Shown in pieces: positions 47,207 through 55,627 of a stretch of DNA of 64,000 nt. A program made the translations under genes and the position numbers. Under the pieces are notes generated by a model. The model was not told the DNA's origin and did no database searches. It saw only the letters and a list, made by a program, of their open reading frames with translations. Every line of letters starts with the position of its first letter. Position 1 is the stretch's first letter. The stretch comes from Haloplanus aerogenes. GTDB lineage: Archaea > Halobacteriota > Halobacteria > Halobacteriales > Haloferacaceae. The stretch is from the NCBI RefSeq assembly GCF_003856835.1, contig NZ_CP034145.1:558001-622000 (forward strand). The letters are read 5' to 3'.

Positions 47207-47380
47207 ATGACGGCCTGCACCTACTGTGGCTGTGACGTGACCGCCCACGATCCGGTGTACGTCGAGGAAGTCGAGGACAGCGACCGGGTTCCCGCCGGCC
47301 AGTTCTGCAACTACGGCTGTCTCGCGGCCCACGTCGAAACCGAGGGACTGGCCGAGGGGACGACCTGCCGGATCGATTAA
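47207..47380 (+). CDS. Small zinc-finger protein, 57 aa
   Basis: A 57-aa protein with two cysteine clusters, CTYCGC (residues 4-9) and CNYGC (about 34-38), consistent with one treble-clef or MYM-like zinc site. A further Cys is near the end. Haloarchaea encode many such zinc-finger microproteins, some with motility or biofilm phenotypes, but I cannot assign this one. It has its own TATA-like box and its stop overlaps the convergent regulator gene. Confidence 0.72.
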   Translation: MTACTYCGCDVTAHDPVYVEEVEDSDRVPAGQFCNYGCLAAHVETEGLAEGTTCRID

Positions 47381-48270
47381 TCTACGTGTGTCGCGTCGAT
47401 CACCGACGGCCCCTCGTCGAGACGAACGCGGAGGGTGTCGCCCTCGCATTCGACCCGCACCGTCGCCCGCCACGGGCCGGTGTCGGTGATGGTGGTCCGC
47501 TCGTCGGAGGCCGCAAAGGGGAGCGCCCAGATGTGGCGACGGGTCACGTCGACGCCGTGATCGTAGAAGAAGGAAACCACGGCCGGGTGGGTCACGAGGA
47601 GGCCGCCCAGTCGCGTGTAGATGGCGCCGTCGCAGGTGTCACAGACGTGCAGGACGCGGTGGTCGATGGCGGGGTTTTCGCGGTGGGGCATCTCGGCGTC
47701 CGTCGGGAGGATGCGCGAGGTCATGTGGCCACAACACCACGGACAGACGCCTTTCGCCATCGACGCGATTTCGCGTTGGATGTGCTCGTTGGCCGCCCGG
47801 AGAACGCCCTCGCGGTCCCGTTCGGTCAGGCTACTGGGCGGGCAGAAGTACTTGTAGAAGATCGCGCCGCAGTCGCCGCTACACCGCACCCGAAACATGC
47901 TCTCGCGGTAGGCGGCCTCCTGTGACGCGCCACAGACGTGGCAGTTCCCGTCGAGTTCGAACGGGTCGATCTGCACCCGGTCGGTGAACGTCCCCGCCTT
48001 GATCGCCTGATACACGCGCACTCCGGGGTAGCTCAGCCGGTAGCCGTCGTCCGTCTCCTCGACGAACTGGTCCACTAACTTGCCGAGGTGGTAGTTGAAC
48101 CGGCCGCTCCCCGATATGTCGGCCCGGCGTCGCAACTCGGAGAAGGGGAGCGTCTCCGGCACGCCGGGCGTGGAGGCGTCCCCGAGCGCTCTGATAATTT
48201 TGATGCGCGTCCGGTCGGCCAACAGGGTGAAGGCGTCGTCGGGACGCAGGCTCTCGGTGTCGTCAGTCAC
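47377..48270 (-). CDS. Winged-helix transcriptional regulator with zinc-ribbon ligand domain
   Basis: A 297-aa regulator. Residues about 10-90 form an ArsR-like winged helix (LLADRTRIKIIRALGD and ADISGSGRFNYHLGKLVDQF). Behind it is a cysteine-rich section with CHVCG, CSGDCG, CPWCCGH and CDTC, likely two zinc ribbons, and a C-terminal beta domain. The layout suggests a metal- or redox-responsive repressor, though the signal is inferred. A GTTATGTAGG box about 30 nt before its ATG is the likely promoter. Confidence 0.85.
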   Translation of the reverse strand: MTDDTESLRPDDAFTLLADRTRIKIIRALGDASTPGVPETLPFSELRRRADISGSGRFNYHLGKLVDQFVEETDDGYRLSYPGVRVYQAIKAGTFTDRVQIDPFELDGNCHVCGASQEAAYRESMFRVRCSGDCGAIFYKYFCPPSSLTERDREGVLRAANEHIQREIASMAKGVCPWCCGHMTSRILPTDAEMPHRENPAIDHRVLHVCDTCDGAIYTRLGGLLVTHPAVVSFFYDHGVDVTRRHIWALPFAASDERTTITDTGPWRATVRVECEGDTLRVRLDEGPSVIDATHVD

Positions 48271-48401
48271 CGTACACGAACTGCCGCGGTCGACCTACAT
48301 AACCCTTGGCCGTCGCGGCACCACTCGCGCCGGAATCGCGGGCCAGCATGGTGAATCACGCGTGGGTTTTAACCCCGTCACCGTTCAGGATTTACGAAGG
48401 A

Positions 48402-49178
48402 ATGCCGGACACCGCGCTCGAATATCTGGCTGGCTCGTCCGTTCGGCCAGCGACTCTCGCGGCGTTCCGGGAGCACGGTCGGCTCTCGCTCCGGAATCTG
48501 GACGACCGAGTGTCGGCCTCCCGGCGCACGCTCAAGCGCACGCTGACCACGATGGAGTCGCGTGGCTGGATTCGGCGGGTCGACGGCGTGTACGAGTTCA
48601 CGGCGCTCGGCGATGCTATCTTCGACGCCTACGAGACGTTCCGGGACCGTGAACGCCTCGCCGAGCGTGTTCGGCCGTTTCTGGAACACACTCCCGCCGA
48701 GGCGTTCGACCTCGATATCGACGCCCTGGCCGACGCGAACGTGGTCGCTCCCGACGACGATCCGACCGCGCCGGTCGACCGACTGATGGAACTGCGCGCC
48801 GAGGCGGCACGGCTCCGGGAGTACGCCCCCTTTCTCCTCATCGATAGCGTCCGACAACTCGCCGCCCGCGTCGACAACGGGCAATCAGCACCGGACGTGA
48901 CGCTCGTGCTCGAAACCGGGCGTCCGGGTGGGACCACCCCCGAGTACCGCGAGCGTTTCGAGACGCTGGCGTCCGCCCCCAGCGTCGACATCTGTCGCTA
49001 TCCCGACGGCGTCCCGTTCGCGTTCGGCGTCGCCGACGGCCACGCGTTCATCGGCGCGGCGGACCTCGACGGCATGCCCTGTGCGCTGCTCGAAGGCGAC
49101 TCGCCCGAACTCGTCGCGTGGGTCGAGCGGACCCTCGACGACTACCTCGACGCGGCGAAGCCACTGACGCCCGAGTAA
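48402..49178 (+). CDS. Haloarchaeal HTH regulator with C-terminal sensory domain
   Basis: A 258-aa regulator. Residues about 15-75 form a winged helix (LRNLDDRVSASRRTLKRTLT then MESRGWIRRVDGVYEFT). The C-terminal 120 residues hold an effector-binding domain with VTLVLETGRPGGTTPEYRER, seen in many haloarchaeal MarR/DUF1724-like regulators. It is divergent from the zinc-ribbon regulator across 131 nt, so the two could control each other. GTTTTAACC lies about 31 nt before ATG 48402. The target is unknown. Confidence 0.82.
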   Translation: MPDTALEYLAGSSVRPATLAAFREHGRLSLRNLDDRVSASRRTLKRTLTTMESRGWIRRVDGVYEFTALGDAIFDAYETFRDRERLAERVRPFLEHTPAEAFDLDIDALADANVVAPDDDPTAPVDRLMELRAEAARLREYAPFLLIDSVRQLAARVDNGQSAPDVTLVLETGRPGGTTPEYRERFETLASAPSVDICRYPDGVPFAFGVADGHAFIGAADLDGMPCALLEGDSPELVAWVERTLDDYLDAAKPLTPE

Positions 49179-49216
49179 CCCTGCCGTTCATTACCCGGAC
49201 CGCGCAACTCCCCCGT

Positions 49217-49744
49217 ATGTACGCGGTGGTCGGCTGCAACGACTGTCACGCGCTGTGGTTGCTCGAAGACCCCGACGCGGCCGAGACGGCGACCTGTCCC
49301 CGGTGCCAGCGGCGACACCGGACGGCGAAGCTCAAGCGCCTGTTCACGGCCGACGACCGCGATACCGCCCGTGAGGCGCGGGCGGCGATGCTCGCTGACG
49401 CCGCCGACGCGACGGACGCCTTCGACTCCACCCCCTCCGTGGCCGAGATGGAGGTCGACACCGACGCCGCCGTCGTCGACGACGACGAGTATCTCGACGC
49501 GGCCGGCATCGACGCCGACGAAGTCGCCGCCGCGGGCGAGCGGTCGACGGCCGGACGTGGGTCGCGGAGCCGCCCCGACATCGTCCGCGACGCCCTCCGC
49601 ACGCTCGACGCGCCCGACGAAGACGACGTGGTGGCGTACGCGAGCGAACACGGCGTCCCCGAAGACGCGGCGGTCGACCTGCTCGACCGGCTGGTTCGAC
49701 GGGGAGAGGTAACCGAACACGGCGGGACCTACCGGCTGTTATAA
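49217..49744 (+). CDS. DUF5817-like zinc-ribbon protein, 175 aa
   Basis: The N-terminal 40 residues (MYAVVGCNDCHALWLLEDPD, then CPRCQRRHR) form a four-Cys zinc ribbon. The middle is acidic and disordered. The C-terminal 60 residues are a winged-helix-like domain (IVRDALRTLDAPDEDDVVAY then LLDRLVRRGEVTEHGG). This two-domain plan matches the haloarchaeal DUF5817 family as I remember it. A nucleic-acid-binding role is likely but unproven. TTCATTAC about 26 nt before the ATG is its likely promoter. Confidence 0.8.
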   Translation: MYAVVGCNDCHALWLLEDPDAAETATCPRCQRRHRTAKLKRLFTADDRDTAREARAAMLADAADATDAFDSTPSVAEMEVDTDAAVVDDDEYLDAAGIDADEVAAAGERSTAGRGSRSRPDIVRDALRTLDAPDEDDVVAYASEHGVPEDAAVDLLDRLVRRGEVTEHGGTYRLL

Positions 49745-49858
49745 CGCGCCGAGCAGGCGGGCGATGGTGAGCGCCGACGCGACGATGCCGAGGAGGAGTT
49801 TCACGAGGCGGAGCCACCGCGCGGCGCGCGCTGTCGGTGGGGAGTCGGCGTCGGACAT
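49739..49858 (-). CDS. Single-span membrane microprotein, 39 aa
   Basis: ATG 49858 to the stop at 49739-49741 encodes MSDADSPPTARAARWLRLVK followed by a hydrophobic helix LLLGIVASALTIARLLGAL. The Asp-rich start, basic patch and one helix give a plausible small membrane protein. Its stop overlaps the convergent DUF5817-like stop by 6 nt. No function is apparent, and the conservation that would confirm it cannot be checked here. Confidence 0.5.
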   Translation of the reverse strand: MSDADSPPTARAARWLRLVKLLLGIVASALTIARLLGAL

Positions 49859-49946
49859 AGTGAGTCACCGGCCGAGGCCGGGTCTGGACCGAGACGCCGA
49901 CGCCGACTAAACCCGAGCCACAGCCGCTCGGTGAAACTGAAGGTAG

Positions 49947-51164
49947 TCAGCGCCCCAGCGACTCGTGGGCCGAGGAGAGGTGGCGGGAGCCGAGCGCCGC
50001 GAGCAGGGAGAGTTCGCCCGCGAGGGCGCCGACGGCGACACATTCGGCGAGGGCGTCGGCGTTCGATCCCGGCGGGTCGCCGCCGCCTGCCACGCCCAGC
50101 AGTTCCAGTCCCTCGCCCTGTGTCGGGAGTTTCGTCCCGCCGCCGACCGTCCCGACTTCCAGACTGGCGAGCGAGACGGAGACGTAGAGGCCGTCTTCGC
50201 GCACTTCGGCGGTCGTGATGGCGTTCGATCCCTCGACCACCTGCGCCGCGTCCTGCCCCGTCGCGAGGAACATCGCGGCGACGACGTTGGCGACGTGGGC
50301 GTTGAAGCCGAGACTCCCCGCCTTCGCGCTCCCGACGAGGTTCTTGCGCGTGTTCACTTCGGCCACCGCTTCGGGCGTCGTGTGCAGGCGCTCCTCGACG
50401 GTGTCCCGGGGAATGACCACGTCGGCGGTGACGCTTCGACCCCGCCCCTCGACGGCGTTGATCGCCGCGGGCTTCTTGTCCGTACACAGGTTGCCCGAGA
50501 GGGCGATCAGCGAGGCGGTCGTCGCCGCCTCCACCTCCTCGGCGGCCGCCCGGGTGGCGATGGTGGCCATGTTCATCCCCATCGCGTCCTTGGTGTCGTA
50601 GCGGAACCGGAGGAAGACCGAGTCGCCGACGACGTAGGGGGTCACGTCCGTCAGTTCGCCGTGACTCGTCGTCGCCTCGGCGGCCTCGCGGAGGGCGTCC
50701 TCGTTGTCCCGCACCCACTCGACGAGCGCTTCGGCTTCGGCCACGTCGTCGACGCGGAAGACGGGTGCGCGGGTCATCCCCGATTTGGTGACACGGGCCG
50801 TCGCACCGCCGGCGGCGTCGATGACGGAACAGCCGCGGTTGACGCTGGCGAGGAGCGCCCCCTCCGTCGTCGCCATCGGGAGGTAGCGCTCGCCCTCGAC
50901 CGCACCGCCGTGGACGGTGACGGGGCCGGCGACGCCCATCGGGATCTGGGCCGCGCCGATCATGTTCTCGATGTTGGCGTCGGCGCGGTCGGCCGGGAAG
51001 CCGTACGCGCCGACGGCGTCGAGGTCGACGCCAGCGTCCGATTCGACGAGTCGCCGCCGGGCGGTCGCCGCCGTGTCCGCGTCGGCGTGTTCTTCGAGTT
51101 CGTGGAAGCGGAGGTCACCGTCGCGGACGCGCCGAATCAGGTCGTCCACGTTGTCCTCGGTCAT
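49947..51164 (-). CDS. hmgA: Hydroxymethylglutaryl-CoA reductase (class I)
   Basis: A 405-aa NADPH-dependent enzyme that makes mevalonate for isoprenoid lipids. Catalytic regions are ENMIGAAQIPMGVAGPVTV with the Glu, DTKDAMGMNMAT with the catalytic Lys/Asp area, and the C-terminal HLSSAHESLGR with the His. The NADPH motif DAMGMNM and AAINAVEGRGRS are intact. It is the target of statins in haloarchaea. ATG 51164 starts MTEDNVDDLI; the frame upstream lies in the promoter. An AACGCTTAGG stretch about 31 nt upstream is a candidate promoter. Confidence 0.95.
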   Translation of the reverse strand: MTEDNVDDLIRRVRDGDLRFHELEEHADADTAATARRRLVESDAGVDLDAVGAYGFPADRADANIENMIGAAQIPMGVAGPVTVHGGAVEGERYLPMATTEGALLASVNRGCSVIDAAGGATARVTKSGMTRAPVFRVDDVAEAEALVEWVRDNEDALREAAEATTSHGELTDVTPYVVGDSVFLRFRYDTKDAMGMNMATIATRAAAEEVEAATTASLIALSGNLCTDKKPAAINAVEGRGRSVTADVVIPRDTVEERLHTTPEAVAEVNTRKNLVGSAKAGSLGFNAHVANVVAAMFLATGQDAAQVVEGSNAITTAEVREDGLYVSVSLASLEVGTVGGGTKLPTQGEGLELLGVAGGGDPPGSNADALAECVAVGALAGELSLLAALGSRHLSSAHESLGR

Positions 51165-51244
51165 GCCCGATCCGTGGCGGCCCCGGCGCCTAAGCGTTAC
51201 CGATGCGCCCAAAAGGTAAACTCGCCCGCCGACGATTCTAGAGT

Positions 51245-51697
51245 ATGGAGCTATCCAGCCCTGCGTTCCGAGACGGCGACCCCATCCCCGAGGAGTACGG
51301 CTACACCGAAGGCAACGTCAACCCGCTGCTGGAGATTTCGGACGTGCCGAGCGAGGCCGAATCGCTCGTCCTCGTCGTCGACGACCCCGACGCGGTCGAA
51401 CCCGCGGGGAAGATCTGGATTCACTGGCTGGTGTGGAACGTCGACCCGACGCGCAAGCGGATTCCGGAGGACTGGTCGACCGACACGTCGTCGGCCGTCG
51501 AAGGCGAGAACGACTACGGCGAGGTGGGCTACGGCGGCCCCAACCCGCCGGACCGCGAACACACCTACCGCTTCCGCCTGTTCGCGCTCGACGACACGCT
51601 CAACGTGCGAGAAGGCGGGTCGCTCGACGACCTCGAACGGGCGATGGAAGGCCACGTCGTCGACGAGGCGCTCTACGAGGGGACTTACGCGCCTTAA
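51245..51697 (+). CDS. YbhB/YbcL family Raf kinase inhibitor-like protein (PEBP)
   Basis: A 150-aa phosphatidylethanolamine-binding-protein-fold protein. The ligand pocket is marked by DDPDAVEPAGKIWIHWLVWN and the later YGGPNPPDREHTYRFRLFAL. Prokaryotic members are cytosolic and their ligand is unclear. GGTAAACTC centred about 27 nt before ATG 51245 is a leaderless promoter. Its stop overlaps the convergent archaemetzincin stop by 3 nt. Confidence 0.92.
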   Translation: MELSSPAFRDGDPIPEEYGYTEGNVNPLLEISDVPSEAESLVLVVDDPDAVEPAGKIWIHWLVWNVDPTRKRIPEDWSTDTSSAVEGENDYGEVGYGGPNPPDREHTYRFRLFALDDTLNVREGGSLDDLERAMEGHVVDEALYEGTYAP

Positions 51698-52215
51698 AAC
51701 AGCGTCCGGTTACAGGAGCCACACAGCGTCTCCTCTTTCTTGTCGACCTCGCGGACGGTGGGCGAGAAACTCATCACGCAGCGTTCGTTGTCGCAGTGTT
51801 CGAGGCCGACGGTATGGCCGATCTCGTGAACGATCTCCTTGCGGACGCGGTCCGCGAACACTTCCGACTGGGGTTTGGAGGTGATGCCGCCGTCGGAGGA
51901 GGTCTGGAGGCGATAGGTGGAGACGACGGAGCCGTTGCCGTTGAGGTAGGCGAGGCCGAACACGTAGTTGCGGCGGCGGTAGTAGAGGTCTTCGGGGGTG
52001 ATGCCGATGTTCTTCTCGCCGGAGCCGATTCGACTCGCGAGTTCGATGAACTCCTCGGCCCGGTACTGCTTGCGGCTTCGGTCGTACGCGCCGTCGGGGA
52101 TGGGTTGCGCGTCGTGGACGCTCACCTCGCAGTCGTAGACGGACCGAAGCCCGGCAGAAGCCTCGCGTTTCACCTGTGCCGGAACGTCCCCGATCGGCAC
52201 GATGTCGACGAGCAT
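51694..52215 (-). CDS. amzA: Archaemetzincin, zinc metallopeptidase
   Basis: A 173-aa zinc aminopeptidase-like enzyme of the archaemetzincin family. The zinc motif HEIGHTVGLEHC is followed by the structural CDNERCVMSFS with the Met turn and further Cys pairs (CGSC) for a second zinc. Length is typical. ATG 52215 begins MLVDIVPIGDV. The frame runs on to 52692 antisense to the next gene and is rejected. Its TATA-like box at 52239-52246 is 28 nt upstream. Physiological substrate is unknown. Confidence 0.93.
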   Translation of the reverse strand: MLVDIVPIGDVPAQVKREASAGLRSVYDCEVSVHDAQPIPDGAYDRSRKQYRAEEFIELASRIGSGEKNIGITPEDLYYRRRNYVFGLAYLNGNGSVVSTYRLQTSSDGGITSKPQSEVFADRVRKEIVHEIGHTVGLEHCDNERCVMSFSPTVREVDKKEETLCGSCNRTLF

Positions 52216-52238
52216 AGAAGGCGTTAAGCGCGGCCCCG

Positions 52239-52246
52239 CTATAAAC
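52239..52246 (-). promoter_or_regulatory. TATA-like box for amzA, inside the 39-nt divergent gap
   Basis: On the minus strand GTTTATAG is centred 28 nt before ATG 52215. It lies only 9 nt from the GTG start of the divergent UPF0146 gene, whose own AT box GTTAAGC (about 52223-52229) is near the amzA start, so the two promoters overlap face to face. Confidence 0.55.
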
Positions 52247-52254
52247 ATCCCGAC

Positions 52255-52668
52255 GTGACGGCCGCGCGCTCGGAACTCGCTACCCGCCTCGCCGCCTACG
52301 ACCGCCTCCTCGAAGTCGGCATCGGCCGGCGTCCGGAGGTAGCGGCCACCCTCGTCGACGCCGGCTGTGCGGTGACCGCTATCGACGTGTTCGACGCTCC
52401 CGTCCCCGACGGCGTCGACTTCGTCCGCGACGACGTGGTCGCGCGGGCCGAACGGCTGGACGGCCACCCCGGCGATCCCTACCACGTCGACGCCGTCTAC
52501 GCCCTGAACTGCCCGGCCGAACTTCAGCGACCCGCCCGCGACGTGGCCCGCGCCGCCGGCGCCGACTTCCTGTTCACCACCCTCGGCTTCGAGGAACCCG
52601 TGATCCCCGTCGACCGCGAGACGGTGGGCGGGGAGACGTTGTATGCCGCCACTGTGCGTCATAGATAG
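52255..52668 (+). CDS. UPF0146 family protein, 137 aa
   Basis: A small Rossmann-like protein with LLEVGIGRRPEVAATLVDAG (a truncated SAM-binding-type glycine loop), VTAIDVFDAPVPDGVDFVRD and VDAVYALNCPAELQRPARDV. This is the archaeal UPF0146 pattern. The fold suggests a degenerate methyltransferase without a visible substrate domain. The start is GTG 52255. The gene shares a 39-nt gap with amzA. Confidence 0.85.
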   Translation: MTAARSELATRLAAYDRLLEVGIGRRPEVAATLVDAGCAVTAIDVFDAPVPDGVDFVRDDVVARAERLDGHPGDPYHVDAVYALNCPAELQRPARDVARAAGADFLFTTLGFEEPVIPVDRETVGGETLYAATVRHR

Positions 52669-52724
52669 CGGGAACCGTTGCCGACGTGTCAACGTGCATC
52701 ATGGTCGCCCCCGTACGGGTAGCT

Positions 52725-53339
52725 ATGTCTGGCGGAGACCACGACCACGACCACGAACCGGGCCACCACCACGAGGGCGTCGACGCCGGCGTCGAGGCTC
52801 GCGACGACTGGGCGCGCCGCCGACGCAAGGGGATTCCCACCGACAAGCAACTCCTCGTCGTCGCCTGCATGGACGAGCGCATCCCCGTCGAAGAGGCGCT
52901 CGGCCTCGACCTCGGCGACGCCCAGATCTACCGCAACGCCGGCGGGAAGGTGACCGACGACGTGATCCGCTCCGCGGCGCTCACGACCCAGTTTTTCGAC
53001 ACCGAGGAGATCATCGTCGTCAACCACACCGACTGCGGTATGATGAGCGCGCCGGACGACGCCGTCGTCGAGGGACTGGAAGCCGCCGCCGGCGGGAGCC
53101 TCGACGACGTGGCCCTCGATCCGTCCCTCCCCGATCTGACCATCGGCGACGCCGCCGTGGCCGACTGGGTGCGCATGACGGACGATATCGACGAGGCCTG
53201 TGCCGCGCAGGTTCGCTATCTGGAGGAACACCCGCTGATCGACGCCACGGTCCACGGGTACATCTACGAGGTGGAGAGCGGCCACCTCCGCCACCCCGGC
53301 GGCCGCATCGCCGAGGAGATCAGCACTCGCGTCGAGTAA
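52725..53339 (+). CDS. Beta-class carbonic anhydrase
   Basis: A 204-aa enzyme interconverting CO2 and bicarbonate. Zinc ligands are the Cys in VVACMDERI (the C-x-D-x-R motif) and the His/Cys pair in NHTDCGMM. The size and the inserted acidic region near residues 120-145 fit the Cab-type archaeal clade. The first 20 residues are rich in His and Asp (HDHDHEPGHHHEG), an unusual metal-binding-like extension. ATG 52725 is chosen; ATG 52701 would add eight residues. The preceding gene ends 56 nt upstream. Confidence 0.9.
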   Translation: MSGGDHDHDHEPGHHHEGVDAGVEARDDWARRRRKGIPTDKQLLVVACMDERIPVEEALGLDLGDAQIYRNAGGKVTDDVIRSAALTTQFFDTEEIIVVNHTDCGMMSAPDDAVVEGLEAAAGGSLDDVALDPSLPDLTIGDAAVADWVRMTDDIDEACAAQVRYLEEHPLIDATVHGYIYEVESGHLRHPGGRIAEEISTRVE

Positions 53340-53387
53340 TCCCAGCCGTTCGTTTACGTTTATCACCCTCCCGCCGCATCGAACCCC

Positions 53388-53753
53388 ATGGACGTTCTCC
53401 ACACCGCCATCGAAGTGTCGGATCTCGACTCGACTCGCGCGTTCTACGAGGATCTGCTCGGCCTCGAACGGTCCCGTGAGTACGAGAAGGACGGCGTGAA
53501 AAACTACTACGTCACCGGCGCGGGACCGGGCGAACTCCAGTTTCGGGTCGTCGAGTCGGTACCCGATCCTGCGGGCATCGAGCACATCGCCATCGTGGCC
53601 GACGACGTGGACGCCACCGTCGAGGAAGCCGTCTCGGCGTTCGGCGTCACCGTCGAACAGGAACCGCGGACGCTGGAGCGCGTGAACCGCCGTCTCGCCA
53701 TCCTGACCGACCCCGACGGGTACGAGATTCACCTGATCGAGGATCTGGACTAG
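53388..53753 (+). CDS. VOC (glyoxalase/dioxygenase) superfamily protein
   Basis: A 121-aa single vicinal-oxygen-chelate domain made of two beta-alpha-beta-beta-beta units. Metal-type residues are at [20 protein letters not shown] (His5), in the [20 protein letters not shown] strand (His), and Glu in [12 protein letters not shown]. The order fits lactoylglutathione lyase-like proteins, but the substrate cannot be set. GTTTATC centred 27 nt before ATG 53388 gives a leaderless promoter. Confidence 0.88.
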   Translation: MDVLHTAIEVSDLDSTRAFYEDLLGLERSREYEKDGVKNYYVTGAGPGELQFRVVESVPDPAGIEHIAIVADDVDATVEEAVSAFGVTVEQEPRTLERVNRRLAILTDPDGYEIHLIEDLD

Positions 53754-53799
53754 CACCGGGGATGGAAAGGCACTTGCCCCGACGACGCCGCCACCGTAT

Positions 53800-54660
53800 A
53801 TGGACGTAGATGCGGTCGTCCTCGACATCGACGGGGTGCTCGTGGACGTGGCGGACTCCTACCGCCGCGCCATCGTCGAGTCCGTCGACCGGGTGTACGG
53901 GCAGACGGTCGACGACGCGGCGATTCAGCAGTTCAAGAACGCCGGCGGCTTCAACAACGACTGGGAACTCACCTACGCTGCGGCGCTGTTCGTCCTCGCG
54001 CACGACACGGGTTACGACGCCGACGTGACGGCGTTCACCGACGCCATCGCGGAGGCGGGTGGCGGCCTCGACGCCGCCGAAGCGGTGATCCGTGACGCCG
54101 CCGTCGACGACGCAGCCGTCTTCGATCGCTGGAGCCCCGACCGCCTCCGCGACGTGTTCCAGGCGCTCTACCTCGGTGCCGACCTCTACCGCGATCTGGA
54201 GGGCGGCGAGCCACCGTTCGAGACGCGGGGCTACATCCACGACGAACCCGTCCTGATCGAGGCGGCGACCATCGACGCCCTCACCGACCGGTTCGCCGTC
54301 GGCGTGTTGACGGGGCGCCCCGCCGCCGAAGCCGAAATCGCGCTCGACCGCGTCGGTCTCTCCGTTCCCGACGCCCACCGGTTCACGATGGACGACTGGG
54401 AAGAGGGCAAACCCCACCCCCGCGCGCTGGTGACGCTGGCCGAGCGACTGGACGCAGCCAGCGTGGCTTTCGCTGGCGACACTCTCGACGACGTGCGCAC
54501 CGCCGTCAACGCCGCCGAGGCCGACCCCGACCGGACGTACCACGGGATCGGCGTCCTCACCGGCGGCCTGACCGGTGAAGACGGGCGACGAGCGTACGAG
54601 GACGCCGACGCCGCGGCGGTGGTCGAGACGGTGAACGACCTGCCTGATTTACTGTCGTGA
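53800..54660 (+). CDS. HAD superfamily IA hydrolase (TIGR01548-like)
   Basis: A 286-aa phosphatase-type HAD protein. Motif I is [20 protein letters not shown] with the nucleophile Asp. Motif II is [12 protein letters not shown], and motif IV is [13 protein letters not shown] with the metal-binding Asp pair. The insertion after motif I is long, as in the TIGR01548 group, sometimes linked to histidinol-phosphate chemistry. No function is proven. A 57-aa membrane-protein gene begins 2 nt after its stop. Confidence 0.88.
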   Translation: MDVDAVVLDIDGVLVDVADSYRRAIVESVDRVYGQTVDDAAIQQFKNAGGFNNDWELTYAAALFVLAHDTGYDADVTAFTDAIAEAGGGLDAAEAVIRDAAVDDAAVFDRWSPDRLRDVFQALYLGADLYRDLEGGEPPFETRGYIHDEPVLIEAATIDALTDRFAVGVLTGRPAAEAEIALDRVGLSVPDAHRFTMDDWEEGKPHPRALVTLAERLDAASVAFAGDTLDDVRTAVNAAEADPDRTYHGIGVLTGGLTGEDGRRAYEDADAAAVVETVNDLPDLLS

Positions 54661-54662
54661 GC

Positions 54663-54836
54663 ATGTCCCCCGACTGGCCCCGCTTTCTCGCCGTCTTCGC
54701 CGTCCTCCTCGTCGTCGTGTTCGTCGTCGGCGCCGTCGTCTCGCCGCCCGATCCGTACACGCAACTCCGTGCGGTCGGTCCGGGCGTCGTCGTCGCCCTC
54801 GTCGTCGCGTATCTGGTCGCCATCGGCGGAGAATAG
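54663..54836 (+). CDS. Two-span membrane microprotein, 57 aa
   Basis: ATG 54663 to TAG 54834-54836. The product has a helix at about residues 7-27 (FLAVFAVLLVVVFVVGAVVS) and another at about 37-55 (AVGPGVVVALVVAYLVAIGG), separated by a polar PPDPYTQLR loop. It starts 2 nt after the HAD gene and is probably cotranscribed. No family is recognised. It is followed by hairpin element D. Confidence 0.65.
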   Translation: MSPDWPRFLAVFAVLLVVVFVVGAVVSPPDPYTQLRAVGPGVVVALVVAYLVAIGGE

Positions 54837-54850
54837 GGCCACTCCCGACA

Positions 54851-54928
54851 GTTAGGAGGTATCGTAGCTGTCGATAGACGCTCGCCGGGCCACGGAGAGC
54901 GTCTATCACGACCTCCGATAATCCTAAC
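54851..54928. repeat. Hairpin element D upstream of npdG
   Basis: A 78-nt nested palindrome. The outer arms are GTTAGGA (54851-54857) and TCCTAAC (54922-54928). The middle arms are GGAGGT (54855-54860) and ACCTCC (54911-54916). The inner arms GATAGACGCTC (54873-54883) and GAGCGTCTATC (54897-54907) are exact. The architecture matches elements A and B, but the arm sequences differ. Its right end lies about 30 nt before the npdG start. Confidence 0.65.
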
Positions 54929-54958
54929 TCTTACCTCTGCCGGGTCCGGATTCCGACC

Positions 54959-55627
54959 ATGCGAATCGCACTACTCGGCGGGACCGGCGACATCGGTGAA
55001 GGGCTCGCCCTCCGGTGGGCCTACCACACCGACCACGAAGTCGTGATCGGCTCCCGCGACCCGGACAAGGCCCGCGCGAAAGCCGAGGAGTACGAAACCG
55101 AACTGTCGAGCCGTGGCGTCGACTGCAAGATCAACGGCTTCGAGAACGCGATGGCGGCCGACCGAGCGCGGGTGGTCGTCCTCGCCGTCCCCGCCTACCA
55201 CGTCAGCGACACCGTCGAGGCCATCGCCGACAGCCTCGACGACGAGACCATCCTCGTCACGCCCGCGACGGGGATGCAACGCGACGACGCCGGCTTCCAC
55301 TACAACCGCCCCGGCGCGGGGAGCGTGACGGAACTCGTCGCCGGCGCCGCCCCCGCCGACGTGCCCGTCGTCGGCGCGTTCCACAACCTCGCGGCCGGCC
55401 GGCTGGCCGATCTGGACGCCGACCTCGGCATCGACACCCTCCTCGTCGCCGACGACCCCGACGCCAAGGACATCGTGCGCCTCCTCGCCGACGGCATCGA
55501 GGGGCTTCGCCCCCTCGACGCCGGCGGCCTCGCCAACGCCGCCGAAATCGAGGCGTTGACGCCGCTCCTGATCAACGTCGCCATGAACAACGACGACCTC
55601 CACGACCTCGGCGTTCGGTTCGACTAG
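54959..55627 (+). CDS. npdG: NADPH-dependent F420 reductase
   Basis: A 222-aa enzyme (F420H2:NADP oxidoreductase) that moves hydride between coenzyme F420 and NADP. The NADP loop is RIALLGGTGDIGEGLALRWA at the N-terminus, followed by VVIGSRDPDKARAKAEEYE. Conserved downstream blocks are VLAVPAYHVSDTV and VPVVGAFHNLAAGRLADLD. Length and order are standard. Its stop overlaps convergent hisE by 4 nt. The promoter is close to, or inside, hairpin element D. Confidence 0.93.
   Translation: MRIALLGGTGDIGEGLALRWAYHTDHEVVIGSRDPDKARAKAEEYETELSSRGVDCKINGFENAMAADRARVVVLAVPAYHVSDTVEAIADSLDDETILVTPATGMQRDDAGFHYNRPGAGSVTELVAGAAPADVPVVGAFHNLAAGRLADLDADLGIDTLLVADDPDAKDIVRLLADGIEGLRPLDAGGLANAAEIEALTPLLINVAMNNDDLHDLGVRFD

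Noticed and set aside
49965-51884. 639-codon plus-strand open frame
   Set aside because: Runs antisense through hmgA and then in the wrong frame of the PEBP-like gene. No coherent domain; a GC-driven artefact.
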